From the NCBI GenBank assembly GCA_036365515.1, contig CM070873.1, positions 224,269,876 through 224,333,875 of the forward strand: DNA of 64,000 bases, in the 5' to 3' direction. The notes beneath the pieces were generated by a model that did not search any database, was not told the origin of the DNA, and worked only from the letters and a program-made list of their open reading frames with translations. This DNA comes from Torymus aiolomorphi. Its lineage: Eukaryota > Arthropoda > Insecta > Hymenoptera > Torymidae. Position 1 is the stretch's first letter. Each line of letters starts with the position of its first letter. The position numbers were made by a program, and so were the translations under genes. Below, in pieces: positions 38,151 to 48,807 of this stretch.

Positions 38151-40689
38151 TAGATACAATTGTCATTACCTTTTGATTTAGCCTTTTTGTTTTAGATTTC
38201 AAATACTTTACTTTCAATAATTTGTCTTTACTTTGCTCTTTTAGCTTATGTACTTTTTGGATTGCATTTACTTTATCTCTGATGCTTGATTTTGTGGCAC
38301 TGCATCCACTGCATTGTATTATTTTCGGACCCGATAAAATCTTATCTTTGTTCCGAAGTATGTAACCAAGACAATTTTCTGGTCTAATATTTAAGAAAAA
38401 TTAATATTAAAAACATATTTGAAGTAAACATAATTTTACTTTATAAAATGTATGAATAAAATGATATATCCCTTACTTTTTCATGCGATAAGTAGCGTTA
38501 CAAGGTAATACTCTATCCGATACAAATGATATTAATATTTTTAGATCATCCACATTTTGTATTTGATTTTGATGGTCTATAGATACTAACATTTCTTCGA
38601 TGTAAATCTAATAAATAAAAAAGCTTATTGGTTTCAAAATAAAATCATGAAATGTATTAGCATATATAGATATTTCTAATACTAGTATGTCTGAAAGTAA
38701 TTTATGAAAAATTAATAAATTATTGTTAAAAGTCTTTACAGCTACATTTATACAACAATATTATTATTATTATGATTTTTTTTATATTATTTGACATCGA
38801 ATATTAAGAATCGATTCGAAACTAATTTGCGATAGAACCTACAGTTTGGAAAGGTGGAATCGGAACCACCTGAACTTTCATTTTTTAAGACTTAAAGAGA
38901 GGCCGAGTTCAAATTGGAAATATTCACCGTTTTAAATAAAATAGTCGTTGTTTACTTAAAATTATAAAAATACATGAAAAACATCTTCATTCGAAAAAGT
39001 ATAAGGAAATTACTTATGTGTACAGTCATATCGGAGAAAAGAACAATACGTTTACTAATACCGGAATACGTAGGTTTCCAAAGCACCCACATTATGCATT
39101 TAACTCCACTTACGATAACTTGTGGTATCCAAGAACCAGGTAATGGTATCGATTGTGGATTATCTATTAGCGAAGTACATATATTTATAAAAAACAATTC
39201 TTTGGATTTTAACACGTCACATGCCGATACTTTATCTTCGCACTTTTCTGTGATTTCATTTTCTACAATAATTTCTGCTATTTCGGTAATATTTTCGTAA
39301 TTATCGTCTTGACATACTGCGTCCGAAATTGGTGAAGGCGATTTTGATTTAATTTCAGCCACTGATGTCGAACTTTCTGCATTTTTTGAGTTACCTGTGA
39401 AAGTTTTAATAAAATTAAATTAAATCATTTTGTATGCAGTATACTATTTTTGAGATATATTTACTATTATTTTTTTTTTTTAAATGTTTTATTTAAATGT
39501 TTCATTAATTAATTTACTTATACGGAAAATTAATAACAAATATAAACAAGGCAAAATAAAATTTAAAAGTATTTTACATTTTCTGTGCTAAAATATAGAA
39601 TTTAAAAAAAAACTTAAGCTCCAATCTCTTTAAAAGTTGTACCATTTACAGTGTATTCTTCTTTCAAAAATTTGTTGCTTTCAGCGTTAATTGCTGGAAA
39701 AATGCACGGTACTGAACCCTTCATTAACGAAGGTTTATCTTTCAATAATTCGTGCATACTACCATCGGGCATTTTATTTACAAAGAATTTTGATATATGT
39801 TCTGCTTTAAAATGCAATTCGCATATCAAATGTTGCTTGGTTAATAAATGCCCCTGTGGTATAACATTTTGTCATTCTCGAAGAACTTCATCCTATCATA
39901 AAAAATATGTATTATTAATCACTCAATTTTTTACATAAAATATCATAGTTTTTATTAAGTATATTATATTGTTTTCAAGTTTTTCAGAATTTAGCACATT
40001 GCAGGTCCCATATTTTCAGTTTTGAAATCCTTTATAATAAATGCACTTATCGATTAGCCGAAATACTACATACGACAATATAAGATTATTAATTAAAATA
40101 ATATATTACAGTTGTTGGTCTAAATAACGCGAGACGTTCTTCGTCGTTACTATAACTTTTTTTTCTTTTCGTATTGCACCCTTGCACAAAACACGACATT
40201 TTACACACGTATTTTAACAATGCCAATAAAAAATACTAGTTAATACAGATTTTTGTATCGATCTGTGCCAAATGAAACGATGCAGTCCGTGTCTGCAGCA
40301 AGACTAATGACAACATTGTTTTTCTCATATTGTTTCTTAGATTCAACTGCCGCCGAGTTGCAAATTTCTAAGTATTACGCGAATATAATTTTCTAATGAA
40401 GCCGCGACGAGTTTGTTTTTTTGGAACTCTCTCTTGTATATACATATACATACACACTTAGTATTAGTAATATTTTAAATATTATATTTAGAAACATTTA
40501 CTTACCTACTTTTCATATGCATGATGGTACATTCTTTTAAAATTAACACATAATTACCTTCACAAAACATAATTGTTTCTCATTTAAGAACACAATTTCT
40601 TATGTGTGAAATTTTAGCAACAGTTTTTGTTTATTTTATGAATTTTTTAAAATACATAATTAAAATATTCCATTTAGAAAGTATTTTCT

Positions 40690-40793
40690 AAAAAAAAAAA
40701 AAAAAAAAAAAAATTATCGAGCCGGGAATTGATCCCGAGTCAAAAAGTTTGAACGCAAAAAAGACTAACTCTTTAACCACCTCGACCACCAAA
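40690..40793 (-). other. tRNA-like unit with oligo-T in the right P-element arm
   Basis: Inverted partner of 32945-33043. On the minus strand it has GGTCGAGGTGGTTAAAGAG, CTCGGGATCAATTCCCGG and then a T run (24 A on the plus strand from 40690). Confidence 0.62.
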
Positions 40794-41194
40794 ACGATAT
40801 ACGAATATAAACTCGAGATGGTTTATGATCATCTTTATCCCTTGGGGGTTTGGGTTTGATGTTTGAAGAAAAATTAAAGATTTAGTTACTTATGTTTCAA
40901 ACGATTACTTGACTTTATTGTTATCAATATTGATTATATTTACATTTATTACGATGATTTTCTGTAAATAAATTCTTTTTGTAGCATAATATTTTCATAT
41001 GGTAATAGTAACCTACTTATCGACTGCATGACGAACGCAAAAGTTATATAGTTCGTCAGGCGCCGCGCGAGGCGCTGAAAACACTTAGGGGAAGGCTATT
41101 CCGTCGAGCGGACCTGGCGAATTCTGACGGGAAAGTCGGCTCACTTTCTGTACGTCGGAGCGTATGGAGTTACGTCTCCTTCTCTTACTCCATG

Positions 41195-41202
41195 GAAACA
41201 GT
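41195..41202. repeat. 8-bp target site duplication, right (GAAACAGT)
   Basis: Matches 32533-32540 exactly and abuts the right end of the P-superfamily element. Confidence 0.9.
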
Positions 41203-42000
41203 GTACAAAGCAAACGTTTTTCGCACTCAGTGTGCAAAGCAGTGTGTAAATCTAGTGCTTCCTCATAGAGTGTGTAAATCTAGTGCTTTGCGCACGGAAA
41301 ACAAACATGAAAAGCCGTGTTTTGCGCACGCTGTGTGAAAAATAGTACATTTCGATACTAGTGCGAGGATTTGATTTTCCCCTCATGTGACTGTTTGCAC
41401 CCGAGCGAAGCGAGGGTGAAAAGGTCACACGAGGAGAAAATCAACTTCTCACACAAGTGTCGAACCGTATTTTTTGACACGACGTGCGAGAAGTGAGATT
41501 TTTGCACGCATCGTTTAACGCAGCGTGCGAGAAATCGAACTTCTCGCACGGAGTTTCAAAAATATAATTTAAAACACATGAAAAATGTAAACAGCATTGA
41601 ATTGGGAATGTGTTTTGGAGTACAAATATTGGTATGTATTAATTATAAGTGATATCTATGTAAGATGTAAGAAGGGAATGATGTTAAAGAGTTAATGTAA
41701 TCTGAACAAGAAATAATATTTATTTATCTAATTCAAAACACATGTTCATAGTTTTTAAGCAAAACAACTTGATCTGTGTCGGCCTGCATGAATAAGAATG
41801 GTATCAGCCAGCTGATGATTTATACAGCTGGTTTACGTTGTTTAATTATCACATGTTTTGATAGATCTTTATAAAAAATTAAATATGTGAATATTGTAGT
41901 AATTATCCAGTATACCAAAATTTCACTTCGCCAGTGGATATATATATATATAGTCGGAGTATTGTTGCGAGGGTCCACACAAGCTTTTACTCTTACTCCG
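41203..42000 (+). promoter_or_regulatory. 5' flank of synthetase copy A
   Basis: Contains a palindromic repeat (41340-41476), then the block duplicated at 24.7 kb, then a TA-rich run at 41938-41953. The 45 bp directly before the ATG (GTCGGAGTATTGTTGCGAGG... CTTACTCCG) match the same position before copy B (about 56044-56090), so this is probably shared 5' UTR. The TA run could serve as a TATA-like element; that is inference. Confidence 0.4.
41340..41476. mobile_element. AGTACATT..-ended palindromic repeat, copy 3
   Basis: Ends AATAGTACATTTCGATACTA and inverted AGTGTCGAACCGTATTTTTT, with CCCGAGCGAAGCGAGGGTG in the centre and inverted TGATTTTCxCCTC blocks between. Confidence 0.68.
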
Positions 42001-45000
42001 ATGTCTAACAAGGAAGGGAGCAAGAAAGTTCCTAACAAGATGATCACCGAAAACTTCGTCAAAGAGGTTTACCTTGCCCACAGTACCCTTAAACCTACTC
42101 GCGGGATCCTTTGTTCGATTGCCTTAATTATTTTTTTTTTACCGATGGCCACCAGAAACAGAAGGAGCAGCAACGTCAAAATAAGAGGTTTACGCTGCAA
42201 GAAAACATGATTGTCGGAAATCCGGTATTGGACGAGTTCCTGACCGATGGAATCTCCAAAGTACTTTTGGATACATTTGACAAGTCACCAGACTTCGTTG
42301 CCCAAGTAAGTAGTTGAGTAGTGTAAGATCCTCCAACATGGCCCAGCGCCTAATATGGACATTCGCGATATTTGAGAACATACGAAGCCCCATTCTTTCG
42401 TAATAGGTTCATTAGATGTATTCCACATTTCAAATTAAAATACGATTGAAGTTATGTAGAATAGTTCCTACGCAGAGGTCACTGGTATTAGAGAATAATT
42501 CATACATTTTTTTGTCATTTTTTTTAATTTTTTTGGATTTTTATAATTTTTTGTTTGTAACATGCAATATAGTGCAAAAACAGAATTTTTTTTCTTAGAA
42601 ATGCTTTTTCTATTCTTCATGTATTTTTAAAGAACATTTTTTACAGTAATAATTAAAATATTCAAAATATGTAAAAATTCGTTAGTGATAGCAACGGTTA
42701 AAAATTTCAGGGTATTTTTATAACTCATTTACAGTTATTTGTCAAATGGTTTTACTGAAATCCAATTGTTAATGTGAAAATAGCCAAATAAAACAATGAC
42801 AACATTCTTACACTGAGAAAACTGTCGTAGGAAAATTTACTGAAAAGCTAATAAAAATTACTATTTTTTATAGCAACGATGGGATATCATGGAAATTTAG
42901 GTACTTTTGCTAACTAATATAGTCATTTTTGTAGCCAAGCTTAAACTTAAAAAAAATTGATTTTCATGATTTTATATCTATAGGATACCTAATATTTATA
43001 CAATATTTAATATATTATTAATTAAATTTAGCTATACAAGAAATAAATAAGGAAATAAAAATTTTTTTTTTACGGTGGTTGTGTATTCGAACCCTGGACC
43101 CTTCGCACGCTAGGCAGACGCGCTAACCTCTTACCCACGTGAGCTTCTTGAGTACAAAATTTTGGAACTGATACATTGGCTACCTTCGCTTACGAGAGAA
43201 CTTTGATGATTATTTGATAGCAATAAATAACTATGATAATATAAAGAAATAACTCATAGCTCACCTGCACAACGTAAAAATAAAACAACTGAATCGATAT
43301 TGTCGATGTTTTTGATAACTTAAAAGGAAGATAATCTCAAATTGCGGGAGAAACATAACCTCAATCAGACACGTGCTCCCGGCGTGCACGCAATAAGTAC
43401 TACATGTAGAGGGCACTTTTTGCTATGTGTAGTAGTAAAAATTATTAAGATACCTTGTAAATATTCCTGAACTATAGCAAAATTTTTTATAATTTGCTTA
43501 TATCCCCGCGTTGCTATCAAATATAGTAATTTTTGTTAGTTTTTCAGTAAATTTTCCTACGACAGTTTTCTCAGTGTAGGAAAATTGATCGACGAGATCG
43601 ATATTTTATCTAGCATTTTTAGTGAGAAAATTGTAAAAAATGTAATTTTTTGTATCCGCTATGTTTAAAAAATGCGTGAAAATTGAAAAAAAGGTCAGAT
43701 TTGAAAAGAGCAAGTTTTTCTACGTAAGATTGTCAAGTTCCATTTAATTTTCTCGAAAATAATGTGTGCGTGCATGTGTGCGCGCGTGCGCGTGTGTGTA
43801 TGTCTGTGTAAAATATTATTAATGATGTGTCATACTTTTTAGATTAATATTGATACTGAAGAAAAAATAACGTTCGCACAGATGAAAGATCGTACCATTC
43901 GTTGCGCTTTATGGTTGCAAAAACAAGGCGTTACCAGAAATGATATCGTCTGTATTTCTACTCCAAATCAAACTGATGATTATGTGCCACTATTCGCTAG
44001 CTTTTATGTTGGCGCGGTTTGTAGTCCCTGGCATCATGGGTGGTCCTTTGGTAAGAGCTTACGCTTACTTAAATATATTTTTCTTCGTAGTATGCATTAA
44101 GTACGTCGATACGCATCGTTTTCGGTTTTAAATTTCACGCATACTATACGTAAGGTTCACCTTTACACACTCAAATGATACGACCACGAGTTTTACTCAT
44201 ACTATAAAAGAAAATATTGTTCGCTATACGGGCGAAATCTTTACGACCTCGGTGATCGCCCAACACTCGGGCCGGCTGCGCCGACCCCCGTGCGTGCAGA
44301 ATATACCATAAGTAACAAACTGTGTGCTAATATTAATAATTAAAAGTGTTTCACTTATATGTAAAAGCCCATGTCCCTATTCCTCGGAACATACATTAAC
44401 GCGTTCCATTAATAGGGACAATACTTGAATAGCTGTACTAAATATGAAAAATCTTTTTGCGATGTGAAAACTAAAATAATTCCTCAAATACATCAAAAAA
44501 ATCAAATCTCCTATTCAAAAGCTTTCTTTTGAACTATACTAGCCAAATCCATGCGCGCTGCGCTCGCTCTATGTACTTTTTTTTTATTAAACATGCAAAG
44601 AATAATTTATTCCTTATAAGCTGTAAATCTTTTTCTTTTAATTTTGATGCATCTTTAATAATGGATATAATACTGTAGTACATTTACTCTTAACGAATAC
44701 AGAATGTTGAGGCTAGAAACTATAAGCTTATTCGAATATCTATTTTTTTTTGTGAAGTATTAAATAAAGAATCTGAACATAATATTGACATAATTTATTC
44801 TAATATTAACATAATTAGATTAAAACATTGCTTATTGTTTTGAATTTTACCATGCAATTCAATAACTAATCGTATTGTGTTTTGAAATACTTTTCTACTT
44901 CTGGCCATCACTTTAACAAATAATTAAGACATGGTATTTATTTTTTTAAGTTGCAACCAACATTAATTTGATTATTATTTATTTAATACTTATCACTTTA

Positions 45001-48000
45001 ATCATCTTCATTCAAATAAATATTCCATTAAATAATACCTAATTATCAAATAAAAATGCATATTTAATTTTAAATTCTCGCGCCTTTATCCAAAAGCCAA
45101 TCACAGATCAAATCTTTAGAGGCTTCACTTCTTCCGGTAATCACTTTTTTAAGAAAGGAATACATGTCATAAAAGTAACTTCTTTCGATGTCTCGTTAAA
45201 ATGATCAAATGCTTGAAAACACTGTTCCACAATGCGGACATTTCGACTAATGTCTTATTTTATTATTTTAATTAACAATTACCATTAAATCGAATGTTAT
45301 AAATCACTTTTCTATTAATTAAGCTCTACTTCATCAACAGATGTAAAAATTTTGTGTATTTTGATTTTAATTTATTTTAATATAAAGAAAAACTAATATC
45401 ACCTCTGAAAAATATTCCACAACTGGTACTTTTACCTTAAGCCCTGAACCTCCTTAATGAAATAATACTATTTTTTGTACAAAAATATCGATTTACAGCT
45501 GAATCACGATATTTCTTCGAGATGATTCAGCCAAAGATTATCTTCGCGTGTGAGCAATCGATAGACCTTCTGGCCCAGGTAGCGAAAGATACAAACATGA
45601 ATTGTCAATTTGTGGTGTACGGTACGCATAGAAAATATGCATCTTTGAGAGATATATTGGCAGAGCAAAGCCAATCCGAAGTTGACAATTTTCATTATGT
45701 TGAGATCGAAGAGCCGCGCAATGAACCGTGTATCATACTCAATTCTTCGGGGACGACAGGAGTCAAAAAGAGCGCCATACTATCTTACTATACAGTTTTA
45801 AATAATCGAGGAAAATATTTGAATCTGCGTGAAAAGATGAACGCTCTGTGGTACTCGTCTTTGTCCTGGATCAGTGGGACTAGAGCTCTGGTATCCTGTA
45901 CCAAATTGTGCGCTACGAGGATTATTCACTCTAATAGCCATCCAGAAACAACTGCAGAAGTCATGGAAAAATATAAGGTATTATAAACTTATTGAAGTAA
46001 ATTATACAATTTTTTCTTCTCTCTTTATCTTGAAAATTAAATCTGTAGTTATAACAAACAAAATTACTTATTTAATCTTTATTGAAGGATCATGCTTATT
46101 GAATTTTCTTTTCATAATTTTCAATTTATTAAAAATAATGGAAATTGATTTCATTATCTTTTATTAGGTAAACTGGGTGGTGTTGTCTCCTACTATGATT
46201 ACTCGAATGTGCAAGGCGAATACTTTCAGTAAATACGGTTTTTCATTGTTGGAATACGTATTAACTGGTGGATGTAAACCACCGAAGATGGCGTTGGAAG
46301 AAATTCGAAGATTTTTACCCCATGTTACCATATGCAATATTTACGGTAAATATTTACATATATATATCTCAGAAGTTCATTATAATTCTTATTGAAAAAG
46401 TAGGGGGTCCGCGCCCCTTCACTTCTCAGGAAAATCTTGTATTTTTATCAGTGCGAAAATTGCAACACTTCAAATACTTATAAAAACTTCTCACCTAAAT
46501 AACTCGATTATTTTTCTTTCTTAGTTATGTATATGGAAATAATTTATCATTTTTTTATAACTTGGTAAAAAGTACATAAATTGTAACCGGCAGTCTGGCT
46601 GTGAGAAATAGGGGAGTGGGCTAGGGTGGACGAAATAAAAACTTCAACACTCCCAATGGAATATATTAATAAAAAAATACAACTTTTTGGGTTAGGGGGC
46701 CAGAGGTGGGCAAAGCAATGAATAGATAGGGTTATTAGTAGTAGTAGTAATCAGTACTGCTCTCTAATGGCCAAAATGTAAAATGGTTCAAAAAATGGGC
46801 GACAAAATGTCTACACAAAAACTATGCAAAAAAATCGAGTAATGTAGGCTAAAAATTAGTAAATACAATTTTGTAAAAATGCGTAATAAAATATTATATC
46901 ATTAAATTTACATTTAAATTTACAATAAATTAAATTTACAATAAAAAGAAAAATCGATTTTTAGGTTATTTTGAAGTGGTCTCTACCCTTAAGTCGAATC
47001 TTTAAACAATAAGCGAAAATCGATTATTTCAGGCGTATTTAGGAATAAAAAATCGTTTTTGTAGGTCTAACTCGTCAGGAATTGATTGTATATGAAAATG
47101 TTAAATGCGAAAAAGCTTTATTTTATTATAATCTACAACTTTTACATTTAACATAATTGCGTAAAGTTAGATCTTGTCAAGTTATAGCCGAAAATCGTCC
47201 ATTTTTTACCTTTTTGACCGTTTTTTCGCAGTTGTGTTGATAAATATTGCTCGTAGCAAAAAATGCCTAACAGAAAAAAGGTATATTTTAATTAGTTTTA
47301 GCAGATGCACCTATAGACATTAATTTAAAATTAATTTTCCTAGACATTAGGCTTAATAATCGATTTTTTGAAATTCTTCTTTGTGCTCGCATTTTTAAAG
47401 TTTTCCATCGATCTTTCTCATTAGGGGACCACCGGTTAAGTATAAATAGAGGAGTATTTTCCCGGAATCCCGATGAAATCGATCGAAAATTCATTGAGAT
47501 AATTAGGTAACTTGATTACATACGAACATACATACATGTATTTTGGAAAGTTCCTAAAATCAATTCTGCATGGGGAGGAAATCATTTGTATACCTCAAAT
47601 TTTAGGTGTAATAGAGTTAACAAATTTTGCTCTGGTGAAATTATAAGGCTGTCCCGAGCAGCGGTCGTGCCTAATGAAAATATACGTATTATAATAATAT
47701 CTAAAATATAGGTATGACGGAAGCGGGTGGTTTGTTATCTATAAATGCCATGGATGGGAAAAAAATCGATTCCGTTGGATTCATCCTCGACGGCATAAAA
47801 ATGAAAGTCATCAACCCCGTAACAGGTCAAATACTTGGCCCAAATGAACCCGGGGAAATATGTTTTTCACTGGACAACCTAATGCTCGGTTATCATAACG
47901 ATCATACTGAATCGGAAAAGGTGATAGATGAAAAAGGTAAGATCCAGACATTTTTTTTTATTACTATGATCGTGTACAAAGTTCGAGTTGGCACACGCAT

Positions 48001-48807
48001 TTGCGTGCGCGTACTGCCACTTTTCCAAGACAGAGTCGTGGTTTGCGCGCGCAGGTGCGTGTGCAGGCTCGAACATTGTACAACTCAATAGGAAAAATAG
48101 TATACGATACTCATGCGCTGCGTAGGTGATCCAGCACTCGCTTTTTTGTCGCCCTCGCTTCGTTCGGATGATAAACTCCTCTCCTGCAGGCATCACTTAC
48201 TTTGTGCACTTGTATCGTAATGTACTATTAAAGTCCTGACATTTATTTTGAATTAATTATATCGTTTATTAATTGATTTATTTAGAAATCTTATTCCTAT
48301 TATTATTATTTTTATTATTTATTAAGGCTGGATACATACTGGAGATCAAGGTTACTTTGATGAGGATGGAGAGATAACACTGATAGATAGATTCAAAGCA
48401 GTTATAATATCGCAAAGCTGTCATATTCCTTCATCTCAAGTTCAAGACATCTTATTACGAAATCCGCAGATTACAGAAGCGGCAGTTGTTCCTGTACCCC
48501 ACCCAATTGACATTGAGAGACCATTTGCCTTTGTAGTTAAAGTTCCTGGAGCAACGGTATGATTATGCTCTTAAAGAACTACAAATAGTTGATAGGTTCT
48601 ATTATTTGATAATACTTTTATGAAAATAATGACTTTATTTAACAGATTACAGAAGAAGAAATAAAAGAACTGCCATGCAGTTATAATAAGAATTACCGAT
48701 TAACCGGTGGTATAGTCTTTGTAGACCAGTTAGAGTATACTTCATCAGACAAGATAGCCATCAAGAAAATGAAAGAAATGGCAAAGGCAATATACATTAG
48801 GCCTTAA
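42001..48807 (+). CDS. ANL-family acyl-CoA synthetase / luciferase-like enzyme, copy A
   Basis: Eight exons: 42001-42066, 42156-42305, 43843-44050, 45499-45977, 46168-46345, 47712-47936, 48327-48556 and 48646-48807. They total 1,698 bp, 565 residues plus stop, with no internal stop and GT/AG at every junction. The family adenylates a carboxylic acid with ATP and usually transfers it to CoA. Visible motifs are the P-loop SSGTTGVKKSAILS (exon 4), IYGMTEAGG across exons 5-6, GWIHTGDQGYFDEDG and the hinge LIDRFKAVI (exon 7), and a C-terminal Lys in SSDKIAIKKM (exon 8). The P-loop departs from the usual SSGTTGxPKG...H: Gly and His are replaced by Ser and Tyr, unlike copy B. The C-terminus IRP is not a peroxisomal SKL-type signal. 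The ATG at 42001 lies 39 bases upstream of a second in-frame ATG that matches copy B's start. Substrate unknown. Confidence 0.9.
42811..43576. mobile_element. TA-flanked inverted-repeat element in intron 2 of copy A
   Basis: The termini CACTGAGAAAACTGTCGTAG are perfect inverted repeats, and the inverted similarity continues for about 65 bp, past GTTGCTAT. TA flanks both ends (42809-42810 and 43577-43578), as in Tc1/mariner-type insertions. The 766-bp body lacks a transposase and carries a tRNA-like segment. Copy B's intron 2 lacks this element and is about 1.2 kb shorter. Confidence 0.8.
43064..43150 (-). other. tRNA-like segment within the TA-flanked element
   Basis: On the minus strand it has CACGTGGGTAAGAGGTTAGC, resembling an A box/D arm, and GGTCCAGGGTTCGAATACAC, resembling a B box/T arm, followed directly by a T-rich run (A8 on the minus-strand side). 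No cloverleaf could be confirmed by eye. Confidence 0.58.
48096..48230. mobile_element. AGTACATT..-ended palindromic repeat, copy 4 (intron 6 of copy A)
   Basis: Ends AATAGTATACGATACTCATG and inverted CACTTGTATCGTAATGTACT; the centre contains GTCGCCCTCGCTTCG. It accounts for part of the larger intron 6 of copy A (390 bp against 93 bp in copy B). Confidence 0.7.

Larger units (their letters stand above)
33351..40199 (-). pseudogene. P-element/THAP9-like transposase, multi-exon, decayed
   Basis: Minus-strand exons, mostly approximate: 40110-40199, 39614-39892, 38970-39392, 38478-38608, 38170-38387, 37269-37640, 36170-36662, 35957-36109, 34875-35040, 34609-34808, 34021-34397 and 33351-33891. 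The first two encode a THAP zinc finger (CFVQGC, then CELHF and SVPCIF; a C-x4-C and C-x2-H arrangement). Later exons give a coiled-coil-like Lys-rich stretch, RYTNQWIYECLLLRIKSKK, the RNase-H-like core with LLLDEMKLS and FPHLIKCLRN, TDSTCYGLKISLQATL, LNQDNLE, and KPPKGSNVSGGD, all typical of P transposases. At least two in-frame TGA codons interrupt it: 39872-39874, where THAP domains carry a conserved Trp, and 36654-36656, just before the DEM motif. Several exon ends are guesses. It looks inactive unless the stops are sequencing errors. Confidence 0.88.
32541..41194 (-). mobile_element. P-superfamily DNA transposon, 8,654 bp, with 8-bp TSD
   Basis: The ends are inverted repeats beginning CATGGAGTAAGAGAAGGAG, flanked by a perfect 8-bp duplication. 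Both CATG-type tips and an 8-bp duplication are known for P elements. The inverted repeats continue for about 505 bp (32541-33045 and 40690-41194) with a few differences, far longer than the 31-bp ends of the Drosophila P element. Each arm ends internally in a tRNA-like unit and an oligo-T run (20 and 24 residues). Between them, on the minus strand, lies a multi-exon THAP/P transposase relic. Other repeats have landed inside, for example near 35060-35190 and 38028. Confidence 0.93.
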
